From NCBI GenBank assembly GCA_035709005.1, contig DASTFB010000087.1, forward strand, positions 248,001-312,000: a DNA stretch of 64,000 bases. The letters run 5' to 3'. Below the pieces are notes generated by a model that searched no databases, had not been told where the DNA came from, and saw only the letters and a program-made list of their open reading frames with translations. Every line of letters starts with the position of its first letter. Position 1 is the first letter of the stretch. The position numbers and the translations under genes are program-made. Source of the DNA: Candidatus Methylomirabilota bacterium. Its GTDB lineage: Bacteria; Methylomirabilota; Methylomirabilia; Rokubacteriales; CSP1-6. Positions 1 through 8,740 of the stretch are shown here, piece after piece.

Positions 1-325
1 GGGCCTGGAATCCGCCGTCTGCAGCCGGGGCAGCCGCCGGCACGACCGGTTGCCCGGGCCGCGGGCCGGGCGGCACAGCGCCGAACGGCTCGGGGCGGTC
101 GCTGAAGATGGGCCGCCGCGCGAGAACCTCGCGCACGGGATCGGTAGCGCGCGGCCGCAAGGGCACAGCACCGGTTCGGGCACGCCGCCAGGGGTCCCGC
201 TCCGGCGCCCCGCGGCGGCCAGGATAGCGAGAGCGTGTCGGGGCGATCAACTCCAGCACCCCGAGGATCAGCAGGCCCACCGCCACCGCCGCTCCGATCA
301 GGATGAGCGCTTCTTCGCTCAGCAT
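1..325 (-). CDS. Hypothetical membrane-anchored protein, 3' part cut off by window edge
   Basis: Open from an ATG at 325 to the window edge (108 codons seen). Residues about 5-30 form one strongly hydrophobic segment after a short acidic N-terminus (MLSEEALI), so it is probably a signal anchor; what follows is rich in Arg, Pro and Gly and looks disordered. The start overlaps the stop of the upstream Gfo/Idh gene by 7 bases (ATGCTGA), which suggests translational coupling and one operon. No family is recognised. Codon use fits the neighbourhood, and the uninterrupted frame plus overlap are the main support. Confidence 0.55.
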   Translation of the reverse strand, partial: MLSEEALILIGAAVAVGLLILGVLELIAPTRSRYPGRRGAPERDPWRRARTGAVPLRPRATDPVREVLARRPIFSDRPEPFGAVPPGPRPGQPVVPAAAPAADGGFQA

Positions 326-1299
326 GCCGGCTCGACGGGGCGGCCTTCCGCGATGGAGCGGTAAGCGGCCAGCACAACCGCCAGGTCGGCGCGGCCGGCG
401 GCTCCGTCCATTTCCTCGGCCTTGCCCCGGACCGTGGCCTCCGCGAAGGCGGACAGCATCGCCTCGTAGCCGCGGACGTCACCCCGGGTCAGCCAGAGCC
501 GGGAGCGTCGGCCGCCGCGGAGGGCCAGCCATCGCCCGCGATTGTCGGCGAAGCAGGTCGCCTGAGAGCCTGTCACCGTCGACCATTGAAACTTCGGAAG
601 GCCTGGCGCTGCAAGTGAATTTGACAGGAGGCCAACGCCGCCTTCGTCGAGCTCGGCGAGCAGGCTGACCGCGTCCTCGCCGCCGAAGCCGACGAGCGTC
701 TGCGGCGGCCGCAGGGCGAAGACCCGACGCACGCCCCCGCCCCACCAGCGCAGGGCGTGGACGTAGTGGATTCCCCCGTCGATCAGGGCGCCGCCGCCGG
801 TCTGCTCGGCCTGCAGGCGCCACCCGGAGCGACGGTGGAGGCCGCGGGCCACCAGTTGGATCTCGCGTAGCGCACCGAGGACGCCACCGTCGAGGAGCGC
901 CTTGAGCCGCCGGAAGGCCGGCATGAAGTGGAACTGCTCGGCGACCATGACGACCCGGCGGCTAGCCTCGGCGGCTGCGATGAGCTCGTCGGCCTCCTCC
1001 AGCGTCCGGGCGATCGGCTTCTCCACCAGCACGTGCTTGCCGGCGGCGAAGGCCAGCCGGGCATCGCTGAGGTGGCGATCGTGCGGCGTGCAAATCACGG
1101 CGCCGGCCGCGCGGGGATCGGCCAGGGCCGCTTCGTAGGATCCGTACGCCGCCACGGCTCGAAACCGGCGCGCGTATGCCCGGGCGCGCTCGAGGTCGCG
1201 GCTGGCGAAGATGATCGGCAGACCGAGCCGCCGGGCGGCGGCGGCGTGGCGCAGCGCGATCCACCCGCATCCCAGGATGACCAGCCCGGGCCCCGCCAT
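319..1299 (-). CDS. Gfo/Idh/MocA family NAD(P)-dependent oxidoreductase
   Basis: About 326 residues, normal for the family. The N-terminus MAGPGLVILGCGWIA carries the Rossmann dinucleotide-binding signature (GCGWIA in place of GxGxxG), followed at about residues 85-100 by the conserved KHVLVEKPIA motif whose Lys is the usual catalytic or cofactor contact. The C-terminal half is the alpha/beta domain that shapes the substrate site. Such enzymes oxidise or reduce sugars, inositols or related polyols; the substrate cannot be told. The ATG at 1299 was chosen because it directly precedes the Rossmann strand; longer in-frame extensions run antisense into the thiolase gene. It diverges from the thiolase gene with only 40 bases between starts. 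Confidence 0.85.
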   Translation of the reverse strand: MAGPGLVILGCGWIALRHAAAARRLGLPIIFASRDLERARAYARRFRAVAAYGSYEAALADPRAAGAVICTPHDRHLSDARLAFAAGKHVLVEKPIARTLEEADELIAAAEASRRVVMVAEQFHFMPAFRRLKALLDGGVLGALREIQLVARGLHRRSGWRLQAEQTGGGALIDGGIHYVHALRWWGGGVRRVFALRPPQTLVGFGGEDAVSLLAELDEGGVGLLSNSLAAPGLPKFQWSTVTGSQATCFADNRGRWLALRGGRRSRLWLTRGDVRGYEAMLSAFAEATVRGKAEEMDGAAGRADLAVVLAAYRSIAEGRPVEPAC

Positions 1300-1339
1300 G
1301 GGCCGAATGCTATCATTGGACCACGCACAAGGAGGGGGT

Positions 1340-2494
1340 ATGCGCCGAGTTGCGGTGATCGGAGTCGGAGTGACGAAGTTCGGGAAGCACGAGCGCACGT
1401 CGGCGGAGCTCTTCGCCGAGGCCGCCCGTGACGCGCTGGCCGACGCCGAGCTGACGCCGGGCGCGGTGCAGGCCATCTACTACGGCAACGTCGTGGGTGG
1501 CGAGACCGAAAAGCAGCTCCACACGGGGCCTCAGGCCGCTTCGGTCCTGGGCATTCCGACCGTGCCGACCACGCGATTCGAGACCGCCTGCGCCTCCTCG
1601 CATGCGGCCTTCCGCCACGCCGTGATGGAGATCGGCGCTGGCCTGGCCGACATCGTCCTGGTCGGGGGCGCCGAGCGCGTGCTCAACGTGTCGACCGCGG
1701 AATCCACGGAGTACTTCGCTTACGCTTCCGACGCCGTGTGGGAGCAGCCGGCCGGCCTCACGTTCCCGGGCGTGTTCGCGCTCATCGCCCGCGCCCACAT
1801 GACGAAGTACGGCACCACCGAGGAGCAGATGGCGCACGTGGCCGTCAAGAACCACCGACACGGGACGCTGAATCCCAAGGCCCAGTTCCAGAAGGAGATC
1901 ACCCTGGAGCAGGTCATGAAGTCGGCGTACGTCGCCGACCCCCTCAAGCTCTACGACTGCTGCCCGTTCACCGACGGCGGCGCGGCGGTCGTGCTGGCCG
2001 CCGAGGACATCGCGCGCCAACGCCGGCGCGCGATCTGGGTGCTGGCCTCTGCGGCGGCCTCCGACTCTATGCTGATGCAGGACAAGCGTGACCTGGCCCG
2101 CGTGCCTGCCACCGAGCGCGCGGCCGCCGGGGCGTACCGCCAGGCCGGGCTCGGTCCCGAAGACGTGGACGTCGTCGAGCTGCACGACTGTTTCACCATC
2201 GCCGAGATCGTGGCCACGGAAGGCCTGGGCCTCTTCGAGCCGGGGACCGGTGGCATGGCGGCCGAGAAGGGCTGGACCAGCCTGAGCGGCCGGGTGCCCG
2301 TGAATACCTCCGGCGGTCTCAAGGCCAAGGGCCACCCGATCGGCGCCACCGGCGCCGCCCAGGTCGTGGAGATCGTCACCCAGCTCCGCGGCGAGGCGGG
2401 TTCACGGCAGGTCGAGGATGCGCGCGTGGGCCTGACCCACACGCTGGGCGGTAACACGGCCACCGTGCTCGTGAGCCTGTTCGGCCGTGAGTGA
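1340..2494 (+). CDS. Thiolase family protein (SCP-x type acetyl-CoA acetyltransferase)
   Basis: 384 residues, typical for the SCP-x-like thiolase branch. The nucleophile is Cys84 in FETACASSHAA; the C-terminal half has the HDCFTIAEI segment and the general-base motif GHPIGATGAAQ. It would condense or cleave acyl-CoA thioesters. The ATG at 1340 follows a strong Shine-Dalgarno (AAGGAGGGGGT). It overlaps the next gene, a DUF35 protein, by 8 bases. Thiolase-like proteins of this branch paired with DUF35 partners occur in side-chain and fatty-acid degradation, where the pair may act as one complex; here that is inferred from the coupling. The precise substrate is unknown. Confidence 0.88.
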   Translation: MRRVAVIGVGVTKFGKHERTSAELFAEAARDALADAELTPGAVQAIYYGNVVGGETEKQLHTGPQAASVLGIPTVPTTRFETACASSHAAFRHAVMEIGAGLADIVLVGGAERVLNVSTAESTEYFAYASDAVWEQPAGLTFPGVFALIARAHMTKYGTTEEQMAHVAVKNHRHGTLNPKAQFQKEITLEQVMKSAYVADPLKLYDCCPFTDGGAAVVLAAEDIARQRRRAIWVLASAAASDSMLMQDKRDLARVPATERAAAGAYRQAGLGPEDVDVVELHDCFTIAEIVATEGLGLFEPGTGGMAAEKGWTSLSGRVPVNTSGGLKAKGHPIGATGAAQVVEIVTQLRGEAGSRQVEDARVGLTHTLGGNTATVLVSLFGRE

Positions 2495-2867
2495 GTCCGG
2501 CATCACGATCAAGACCTTCTTCGACGGCGTCCGCGCCGGCACGCTCACCGGCATCCGCTGCGGCACCTGCGGCGAGCTGGCGATCCCGCCCAAGGAGTTC
2601 TGCCCGGCGTGCGGGGCGCGGCAGTGGCAGGCGGTGCCGCTGTCCGGCGAAGGCACGATCGCGTCGTACACGATCATCCGGGTCGCCCCGAGCCGGCACG
2701 CCGTCGACGCCCCCTATGCCATCGCCGTCGTCCGGCTCAAGGAAGGTGTCCAGTTGCTCGGACGCGTGGTCGATATCCCATTGGAGCACGTGGCCGTCGG
2801 CCTGCCCGTCTCCTTCCGCCCGCTCACGCGGAACGGCCACACCATCATCGCGTTCGGCCCCGCCTGA
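2487..2867 (+). CDS. DUF35 protein: zinc ribbon plus OB-fold, thiolase partner
   Basis: 126 residues. The N-terminal half has a rubredoxin-like zinc ribbon with CGTCG at about residues 19-23 and CPACG at about 34-38; the rest is an acyl-CoA-binding OB-fold with the usual SGEGTIASYTI strand. GTG at 2487 is inside the thiolase gene (8-base overlap), indicating coupled translation. Proteins of this family bind to thiolase-like partners and are often required for activity. Its size and domain order are complete. Confidence 0.88.
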   Translation: MSESGITIKTFFDGVRAGTLTGIRCGTCGELAIPPKEFCPACGARQWQAVPLSGEGTIASYTIIRVAPSRHAVDAPYAIAVVRLKEGVQLLGRVVDIPLEHVAVGLPVSFRPLTRNGHTIIAFGPA

Positions 2868-3054
2868 CCGGCCCGGCCGGGGCGCGCACTCTTTTCCGAG
2901 GGCAGGCTGCCCAACCGGCCTTGCACTCTGTCGGCAGGCGATGTCCTTCGCCTGCGTCACCGAGCCTCGCGAACCAAATGCTCGGCTAAGCACTCAGCGC
3001 TCACGCCCGCCGCCGCAGCGGGTTTGGCCGGCTCCTTGCCCTCTCCGGGTGTGC

Positions 3055-4050
3055 ATGAGCAGCTCGGCTGGCCGGGTCGGTCCCCTTTCGGCGTCGGTCG
3101 TCGTCGGCCTGTTGCTGGCTTGCCCCATCTCCGCTCACGCGTTCAGCCCGGTGTTCACCAGGCACTACGTCCGCGCGGCGGGCCCGCCGGTTGTCGTGGC
3201 CGACGTCTTCTCCGTCTGCGACCCCGGCGGCGCCTTCCATAATCGAGAACGCCCAGCGCACGAGGGCCGGATCAGCAGCGGCTCGATCGTCCTCGATGGA
3301 CTCGAGGTCGTCGGAGAGAACGACTTCAATGCCCGCTTCTTTCGCCATTTCCACGATCCGCTCCAACCCTGGGGAGACCGCGGGTCTGACCACGCTCTTG
3401 CGGTTCGACTCCTCCGTCCACTGGATGCAGCGAGCCGATCAAGCCTGGTCGTGGCAGAACGCGCGTGATCGCTATTACGCCGCCCTGGTGTCGACGGTCA
3501 CCAGTGCGGCAAGCCAGGGGCAGCGGGTGAAGGCATTCGCCGATACCTTCCGCGCCCTCGGCCAGGTCATGCACCTGGTCGTGGATGCCTCCGTGGCCGA
3601 GCACACCCGCAATGACATTCATCCCCTGGGCCCGCTCTACGGCAGCTATGAATACTGGGTCGAGGCTCAGCATGGGCTTCAGGCTCGGCGGCCGAGAGCA
3701 CGTTCATCAACGACTTCCTCGTATTTCTGATCGGGTCCACGCCAGCCACTCTCCAACAACCCACTAACGACCCCCTGGCCCACGTGCCGATCGCCCGATT
3801 GATCGACACCGATACGTACACCGGTGCCGACCCATCCGTCACGGTTGGCCCGGCGATCGGCATTGCCGAGCGCCAATTTCTTCAGCGAGGACACGGGGAC
3901 GGGCGCGCCCCTGGGTCGCCGCCATCCGTTTCTCTCCCTCGACCTGCTCGAGGCCTCGACCCACCCCGCCCCGCTCACCGGGCGGACGCGCAGCTATCGC
4001 AAGAAACAGGTCGATCGGCGAGCGGCCGCGCCGCCGACGGCGGAATCCCG
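3055..4050 (+). pseudogene. Secreted zinc-dependent phospholipase C/S1-P1 nuclease-like protein, broken by at least three frameshifts
   Basis: The reading starts at ATG 3055 with a signal peptide ending in PISAHA and continues in frame 1 to the motif HFHDPLQPWGDRG near 3380. The similarity then moves to another frame (LLRFDSSVHWMQ), which holds the segment LGQVMHLVVDASVAEHTRND, matching the His-xxx-Asp...His metal-site layout of zinc-dependent phospholipase C and P1-type nucleases. It returns to frame 1 near 3690 (STFINDFLVFLIGSTPA) and shifts again near 3870 (ANFFSEDTGTG). All segments are in the right order with few stops, so this is a recently broken gene or a stretch of sequencing error. 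Family assignment rests on motif pattern only. Confidence 0.65.
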
Positions 4051-4373
4051 GTGGATCCCGTCCTGGCCGAGTGCGTGCTGGAGGAGGCGGCGCGACAGGC
4101 GGGGATCCTGGAGCCACAGGCCGTGGCCTGCACCGACGAAGCCGTCTGGGCCGCCACCGCCCCGGAGATGCTGCCCCGGGCCGTCGTCTATCGGGGGCCG
4201 CTGGGCCTCGAAGCCGCCGCCGTCGTGCTCGGCACCGACGGTGATTTCCGGCCGGCGCGCCCGCCGGCATCTTGCCGGGCTGGCACGCGGGAACTCGGAG
4301 CGTGTCACCGGCGTTCGCCATCCGGCGCGAACACGACGAGAAGGCTGATGCTTTCCGCCCACTTGGCCCGTAA
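4051..4373 (+). pseudogene. Unrecognised short ORF with apparent frameshift
   Basis: From GTG 4051 one frame reads as protein-like (LAECVLEEAARQAGILEP...MLPRAVVYRGPLGLEAAAVV) for about 70 residues. Near 4250 the protein-like text passes to the next frame (AGAPAGILPGWHAGTRSVSP) and ends at TAA 4371-4373. Together this would be about 107 residues. No family is recognised. It directly follows another frameshifted gene, so either the whole 3.0-4.4 kb stretch is decaying or the local sequence is poor. The 120 bases after it, up to the YjgN-like gene, hold nothing I can support. Confidence 0.35.
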
Positions 4374-4495
4374 GCTACGGGCACTAGGGGTCTGGCCCAC
4401 CCCTTGCTCCCTCGCGCGCGCGTGGATCCCCTCGCGCTTCCCTCACGCCCGATCGCCGCCGGGGAGGGCGAGCAAGCCGCGGCGGGGCTCGTTCA

Positions 4496-5485
4496 GTGAG
4501 CGTTACGCTGCAGCAGTCACCCCCGGCGGCGGGGCCGCGAGTCGCCGGAACCCACCGCCTGGTCTTCCGCGGCCGCGCCGGATCGCTGCTGGGCATTCAC
4601 ATCGTCAACGTCTTCCTCACCTTGCTGACCTTCGGGGTGTACTCCTTCTGGGCCAAGACCCGCGTCCGGCGCTACCTCTTCGCCCAGACCGAGCTCGATC
4701 ACGATCGCTTCGCCTTCCACGGACGTGGTCTCGAAATGCTGATCGGCTTCGTCAAGGCCGTGATCCTGTTCGGCCTGCCGCTGGCCGCCCTCCAGTACGT
4801 GCCGCAGATCCTCGACGCCGGGCGCGCGACCACCGTGGCCGCCACGCTGGCCGCCTACGCGTTCGTGAGCGTGGTCATTCCCGTGGCCCGTACCGGCGCG
4901 CGCCGCTACCGGTTGAGTCGCACGTCGTGGCGCGGCATCCGGTTCTCCTTCCGGGGACGCACCGTGGACTTCGTCCGCATCTACGTGGCAGGCGCTCTGT
5001 TGAGCGGGCTGAGCCTCGGTCTCTACTACCCAGTGTTCGCCACGCGCAATCACGCATTTCTCGTCCAGCACTCGCACTTCGGCAATGCCCGCTTCGATTT
5101 CGACGGCCGGGGAACCGACCTCCTGGCCGACTTTCTTTACGCCCTGCTTCTGACCCTGCCCACCCTCGGTCTCGTCTGGTTCTGGTACGTGGCCCGGCAG
5201 CGGCGGTTCTTCTGGAATCACACGACCCTCCTCACCGCCCGCTTCCGCGCGACGGTGACCGGGTGGCGCCTGTTCCGGCTCAAGCTCGGCAATCTCCTGC
5301 TGATCCTGCTCACGCTCGGGCTGGGCTGGCCGTGGGCGACCGTTCGCATCGCCCGGTTCTGGTGCCGACACTTGACCCTCGAGGGGGCCGTCGATCTGGC
5401 CGCCATCCAGCAAGAGACCCAGGCCGCCTCGGCCACCGGCGAGGGCCTCCTCGGCCTCCTCGAGGCCGACCTCGACATCGGATGA
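4496..5485 (+). CDS. YjgN family (DUF898) multi-pass inner-membrane protein
   Basis: 329 residues with about six hydrophobic helices and the repeated pattern of the family: a GVYSFWAKTRVRRYL block after the first helix, then two further blocks of the kind FDFDGRGTDLL and GLVWFWYVARQRRFF. Each is an internal copy of a helix followed by a basic/aromatic loop. Function of the family is unknown. GTG 4496 starts it. Its last codon overlaps the ATG of the M48 peptidase gene (ATGA), and YjgN-like and M48 genes occur together elsewhere, so a shared role in the envelope is likely. It heads a run of five coupled genes. Confidence 0.85.
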   Translation: MSVTLQQSPPAAGPRVAGTHRLVFRGRAGSLLGIHIVNVFLTLLTFGVYSFWAKTRVRRYLFAQTELDHDRFAFHGRGLEMLIGFVKAVILFGLPLAALQYVPQILDAGRATTVAATLAAYAFVSVVIPVARTGARRYRLSRTSWRGIRFSFRGRTVDFVRIYVAGALLSGLSLGLYYPVFATRNHAFLVQHSHFGNARFDFDGRGTDLLADFLYALLLTLPTLGLVWFWYVARQRRFFWNHTTLLTARFRATVTGWRLFRLKLGNLLLILLTLGLGWPWATVRIARFWCRHLTLEGAVDLAAIQQETQAASATGEGLLGLLEADLDIG

Positions 5486-6585
5486 GCTGGCGCGGCCACT
5501 ACCTCGACGGCCGCCGGGCCAACCGCCGCGCCGCGACGGTCTGGGTGAGCCGGCGTGGCCTGGACATCACCACCGACGACGGGGCGAAGTACCACTGGCC
5601 GTTCGAGGAGATCCGGCAGACCCAGGGCGCCTACGCCGGTGAACCGGTGCGGCTGGAGCGCGGAGGCGATGCCGCCGAGACCTTGATCGTCGAAGACCTC
5701 ACCATGCTCACCGCGCTGCGGGCGGCGGCGCCGAGCGGCCGGCGGTTTCACGATCCGCGCCGGCGCGGGCGTAGGGGCGTGCTCACGCTCGTCGCGGGAG
5801 TGGCGGCACTCGGGCTCGCCGGCGGCCTCTACACGTGGGGGATCCCCGTCATGGCCGGAGTGGCAACGCACCTCGTCCCCGTCACCTGGGAGACGAGGCT
5901 CGGCGACGAAGTGTTCACCCGTATCGTACGGCCTGAATCGCGGTGTACCGACGCGAAGCGGCAGCAGGCCATCGACGGCATCGTGGCCCGGCTGACCACT
6001 CCCCAGGGGACGGGGCCCTATCACGTGCGGGTCACGGTGGTCGACTGGGCCGAAGTCAACGCGCTCGCCCTGCCAGGGGGCAACATCATCATCCTGCGGG
6101 GCCTCCTGGAACGCACGGACACCCCGGAGATGCTGGCCGGGGTCCTGGCCCACGAGATGCAGCACATCCTGAGGCGGCACACCACGCGGGCGATCATTCA
6201 GCACGCCTCCACCGGTCTCATGGTCGCCGCCGTGGCGGGCGACGTGAGCGGCATGGTGACCTTCGCCCTCGAGGGAGCACGCGTAGTGGCCGCGCTGGGA
6301 TACAGCCGGCGCGCCGAGGAGGAGGCCGACGTCGAAGGCTTCTACATGCTGCAGCAGGCGGGCATCGATCCCGCCGGCATGGTGGCCTTCTTCGAACGAG
6401 TGCTCGGCGCCGGCCGCGACGCGGAATCCGACGAAGACACCTGGCAGTATCTGTCCACCCACCCGGCGACGCGCTCCCGGATCGACCGCCTGCGGAATCT
6501 CCAGGCCACCGCGCCCCCGTCCACGCCGCGGCGCCTCGGCATTCGCGACTGGGCCGACATCAAGCGGATATGCGCCGGCGCCTGA
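5482..6585 (+). CDS. M48 family zinc metallopeptidase, membrane anchored
   Basis: 367 residues. Residues 1-85 form a small PH-like domain, then a single membrane helix (about 98-120), then the peptidase domain. The zinc motif is HEMQH in GVLAHEMQHILRRH, and the third ligand is in EEEADVEGFYML. This matches BepA/Oma1-like M48 enzymes that degrade or help assemble misfolded envelope proteins. ATG 5482 overlaps the YjgN stop by four bases. The 3' end overlaps the TPR gene by 16 bases. Domain layout is complete and catalytic residues are intact. Confidence 0.88.
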   Translation: MSWRGHYLDGRRANRRAATVWVSRRGLDITTDDGAKYHWPFEEIRQTQGAYAGEPVRLERGGDAAETLIVEDLTMLTALRAAAPSGRRFHDPRRRGRRGVLTLVAGVAALGLAGGLYTWGIPVMAGVATHLVPVTWETRLGDEVFTRIVRPESRCTDAKRQQAIDGIVARLTTPQGTGPYHVRVTVVDWAEVNALALPGGNIIILRGLLERTDTPEMLAGVLAHEMQHILRRHTTRAIIQHASTGLMVAAVAGDVSGMVTFALEGARVVAALGYSRRAEEEADVEGFYMLQQAGIDPAGMVAFFERVLGAGRDAESDEDTWQYLSTHPATRSRIDRLRNLQATAPPSTPRRLGIRDWADIKRICAGA

Positions 6586-7685
6586 GCGTCCTGCTGCTCG
6601 CCATCGCGATCATGGCGCTGTGGGGCGTCGCCTATCAGCGGCTGAGCGCGATGAGCAGCGCCTTCTTCCGGGTCTCGGGACCGGGCCTGCGCGGGCTCGC
6701 CCTGTACCTGCACGGCGACTGGGCGGCGGCCGCGCGCGCCTACCGCGATGGACTCCAGGCCTGGCGCCGTATCGAGTACGCCGACGATCCCTCGGGCGCG
6801 TTTGCGCTCACCGCCGGCGATCTGAGTGGCGCCGAGCGACGAGCCCGCACCACGCTGCGTCTGCTGCCCGCGGCCCTGGGACCCCGCACGACGCTCGGTG
6901 AGATCGCCCTCGATCGCAAACAGTACGCGGTCGCGCTTCGCCATTTTCAGGAGGTGCTGGACCGCGATCCGGACAATGTCGACGCGCTCCTGTTGTCCGC
7001 CATCGCTCGGGCCCGTCAGAGTGATGCCGGTGGCGCGATCGCCAGTCTGAGCCGGGGTCTGCGCCTGGGCAGCGCCGGCTCTCGCGCCACGCTCATGTTC
7101 CGCGTGCTGGAGCTGGCCGGCGACCTGGCGCCCCGACAGGGCTCTGCCCGGTCGCTGTGCCTGCTGGCTCATCTGCACCGCTATCTCCGCATCTTCGACG
7201 AGGCCCACGGCGAGATGGCCGTGGCCTACGCGACCCAGGCCATCGCCGCCGGCGACCGCCCCGCCGACGCCTACATGGCCCTGGGAATCGTGCACGACAA
7301 GCGCGGCCGCTACCGTGAGGCCCTGGCCGCCTTCGAGCGGGCGGTGACTGTCGACCCCCAGCACGCCGAGGCCTACCGCTGGGGGGCCCTGGAGGCCCAG
7401 CGGCTGCAGGAACCGATGCGCCAGTACCGCATGATCCGGGCGGCGTTCGAGGCGGCTCCCGATGATCCCTTCTATCTCGACCCACTCGAGGACGTTTTGC
7501 TGCGCAAGTTCGGCGATGCCCGCACCATGCTCGTGCTCATGCAGCGCGCGGTGGCGATCGACCCGGGCAACGCCTCGGCTCACGAGCGGCTGGCCCGCGC
7601 GGCCCAGGTCCTCGGCGAGCGTGAGCAGGCGGCCCAGCACGGCAAGCGCGCCGTCGATCTGCGGCGTCAGCGGAAGGACACGTGA
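6570..7685 (+). CDS. TPR-repeat protein with N-terminal membrane anchor
   Basis: 371 residues. MRRRLSVLLLAIAIMALWGV is a signal anchor. The rest is helical with tetratricopeptide units such as YAVALRHFQEVLDRDPDNVD, GRYREALAAFERAVTVDPQH and one near the C-terminus ending AIDPGNASAHERLARAAQ. It probably serves as a scaffold in the periplasm next to the M48 peptidase, as TPR modules do in BepA. ATG 6570 lies inside the peptidase gene, and its GTGA end overlaps the next start. Function beyond scaffolding is not visible. Confidence 0.8.
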   Translation: MRRRLSVLLLAIAIMALWGVAYQRLSAMSSAFFRVSGPGLRGLALYLHGDWAAAARAYRDGLQAWRRIEYADDPSGAFALTAGDLSGAERRARTTLRLLPAALGPRTTLGEIALDRKQYAVALRHFQEVLDRDPDNVDALLLSAIARARQSDAGGAIASLSRGLRLGSAGSRATLMFRVLELAGDLAPRQGSARSLCLLAHLHRYLRIFDEAHGEMAVAYATQAIAAGDRPADAYMALGIVHDKRGRYREALAAFERAVTVDPQHAEAYRWGALEAQRLQEPMRQYRMIRAAFEAAPDDPFYLDPLEDVLLRKFGDARTMLVLMQRAVAIDPGNASAHERLARAAQVLGEREQAAQHGKRAVDLRRQRKDT

Positions 7686-8740
7686 GGCTCTCGGGCCCGA
7701 TGCGTCAGCTGCTGGGTCGGCGGGTCTTGATGGCCGTGATCCTGGTCGTCCTGAGTGAGCACGGCCGGCGCGCCATGACCGCCTACCGGTTACCGGGTGA
7801 GTGGTTCGCGCTCGCCGCCGCCGCCGGGCTCGGATTGCTCGTCCTCGGTGTGCTGCTCGTCGTGGAGCGCGTGGTGACGGCCACGCCGTCCCGTGAGCTG
7901 CGCCCTCTGGCTGCCCATGCCGACACCTACGTCCTGCTGCTCGTCATCAACATGATCATCATCAGCTTCTTGTCCCCGGTCTTCCTGACCGCCGCCGAGA
8001 CACCACTGCCGAGCCCCGTCGTGCAGCACGCCCTGGCCACGGCCGGCGCGTTGTCGGCGCGGGCGCTCCGCCTCGTGTTTCTCATGGGGGCCGGCGTTCT
8101 CGCCTTCGTCGCCCTGCTCGTCGTGCTGGAGCGGACGCTCGGCCGGCTGGCGCTGTTCCGCGCGGCTGGCCGGCTGCTGGATCGTCTGACCGCGACACTG
8201 CTGCTCCTCCTGTTCCTGGCCGGCGTGGCCCTCACGTACAACGGCATGTTCGACGCCTCGGCGCCCCAGGTCCGACGAGCCGAGATCGTCGCCTTCGGCG
8301 GTACGCAGTTGCCGTTCCCGCTGGGCCAATTCGCCTGGGCCGAGGTGCGCGATCGTCAGTCCCGAGGCCCGGCGGAGCGGATCGTCCTGGCTCCGGGTCG
8401 CGACGGGCTCTCGCTCGAGACCACACACCCGGGGCAGCCGATCCTCATCACCATGGGAACAGGCTGGTTGGGCATGCCGTGGGTCCGCACGATCACCGTG
8501 GATCACGAGGAGCACGCGCGGCAGGTGCTGGCCGCCCTGCCAACGGCGGCGGCGCTGCGCAAGACCGTCATCGCGACGCTCCGGCGGGAGCGGCGCTGGC
8601 AGGAGCTCCTGGCCCACGCTCGCGCGCACCTGCAGGAGTATCCGCGTGACCGCGACTACGTGCTGGCGCTCGCCAGTGAGCTTCAGGCCCACGGCCAGAC
8701 CGCGGAGAGCGCCGCGCTTGCCCGTCTGGCGCGGCCATGA
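7682..8740 (+). CDS. Hypothetical multi-pass membrane protein with soluble C-terminal domain
   Basis: 352 residues. About four to five hydrophobic helices lie in residues 12-190 (LAAAAGLGLLVLGVLLVVER, YVLLLVINMIIISFLSPVF, LTATLLLLLFLAGVALTYNG). A C-terminal soluble region of about 150 residues ends with helix pairs that resemble half TPRs (RWQELLAHARAHLQEYP). No family is recognised. GTG 7682 overlaps the TPR stop (GTGA), and its own end overlaps the DUF4124 start (ATGA), so it is tied to the M48/TPR operon and probably sits in the same complex. Confidence 0.7.
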   Translation: MRLSGPMRQLLGRRVLMAVILVVLSEHGRRAMTAYRLPGEWFALAAAAGLGLLVLGVLLVVERVVTATPSRELRPLAAHADTYVLLLVINMIIISFLSPVFLTAAETPLPSPVVQHALATAGALSARALRLVFLMGAGVLAFVALLVVLERTLGRLALFRAAGRLLDRLTATLLLLLFLAGVALTYNGMFDASAPQVRRAEIVAFGGTQLPFPLGQFAWAEVRDRQSRGPAERIVLAPGRDGLSLETTHPGQPILITMGTGWLGMPWVRTITVDHEEHARQVLAALPTAAALRKTVIATLRRERRWQELLAHARAHLQEYPRDRDYVLALASELQAHGQTAESAALARLARP

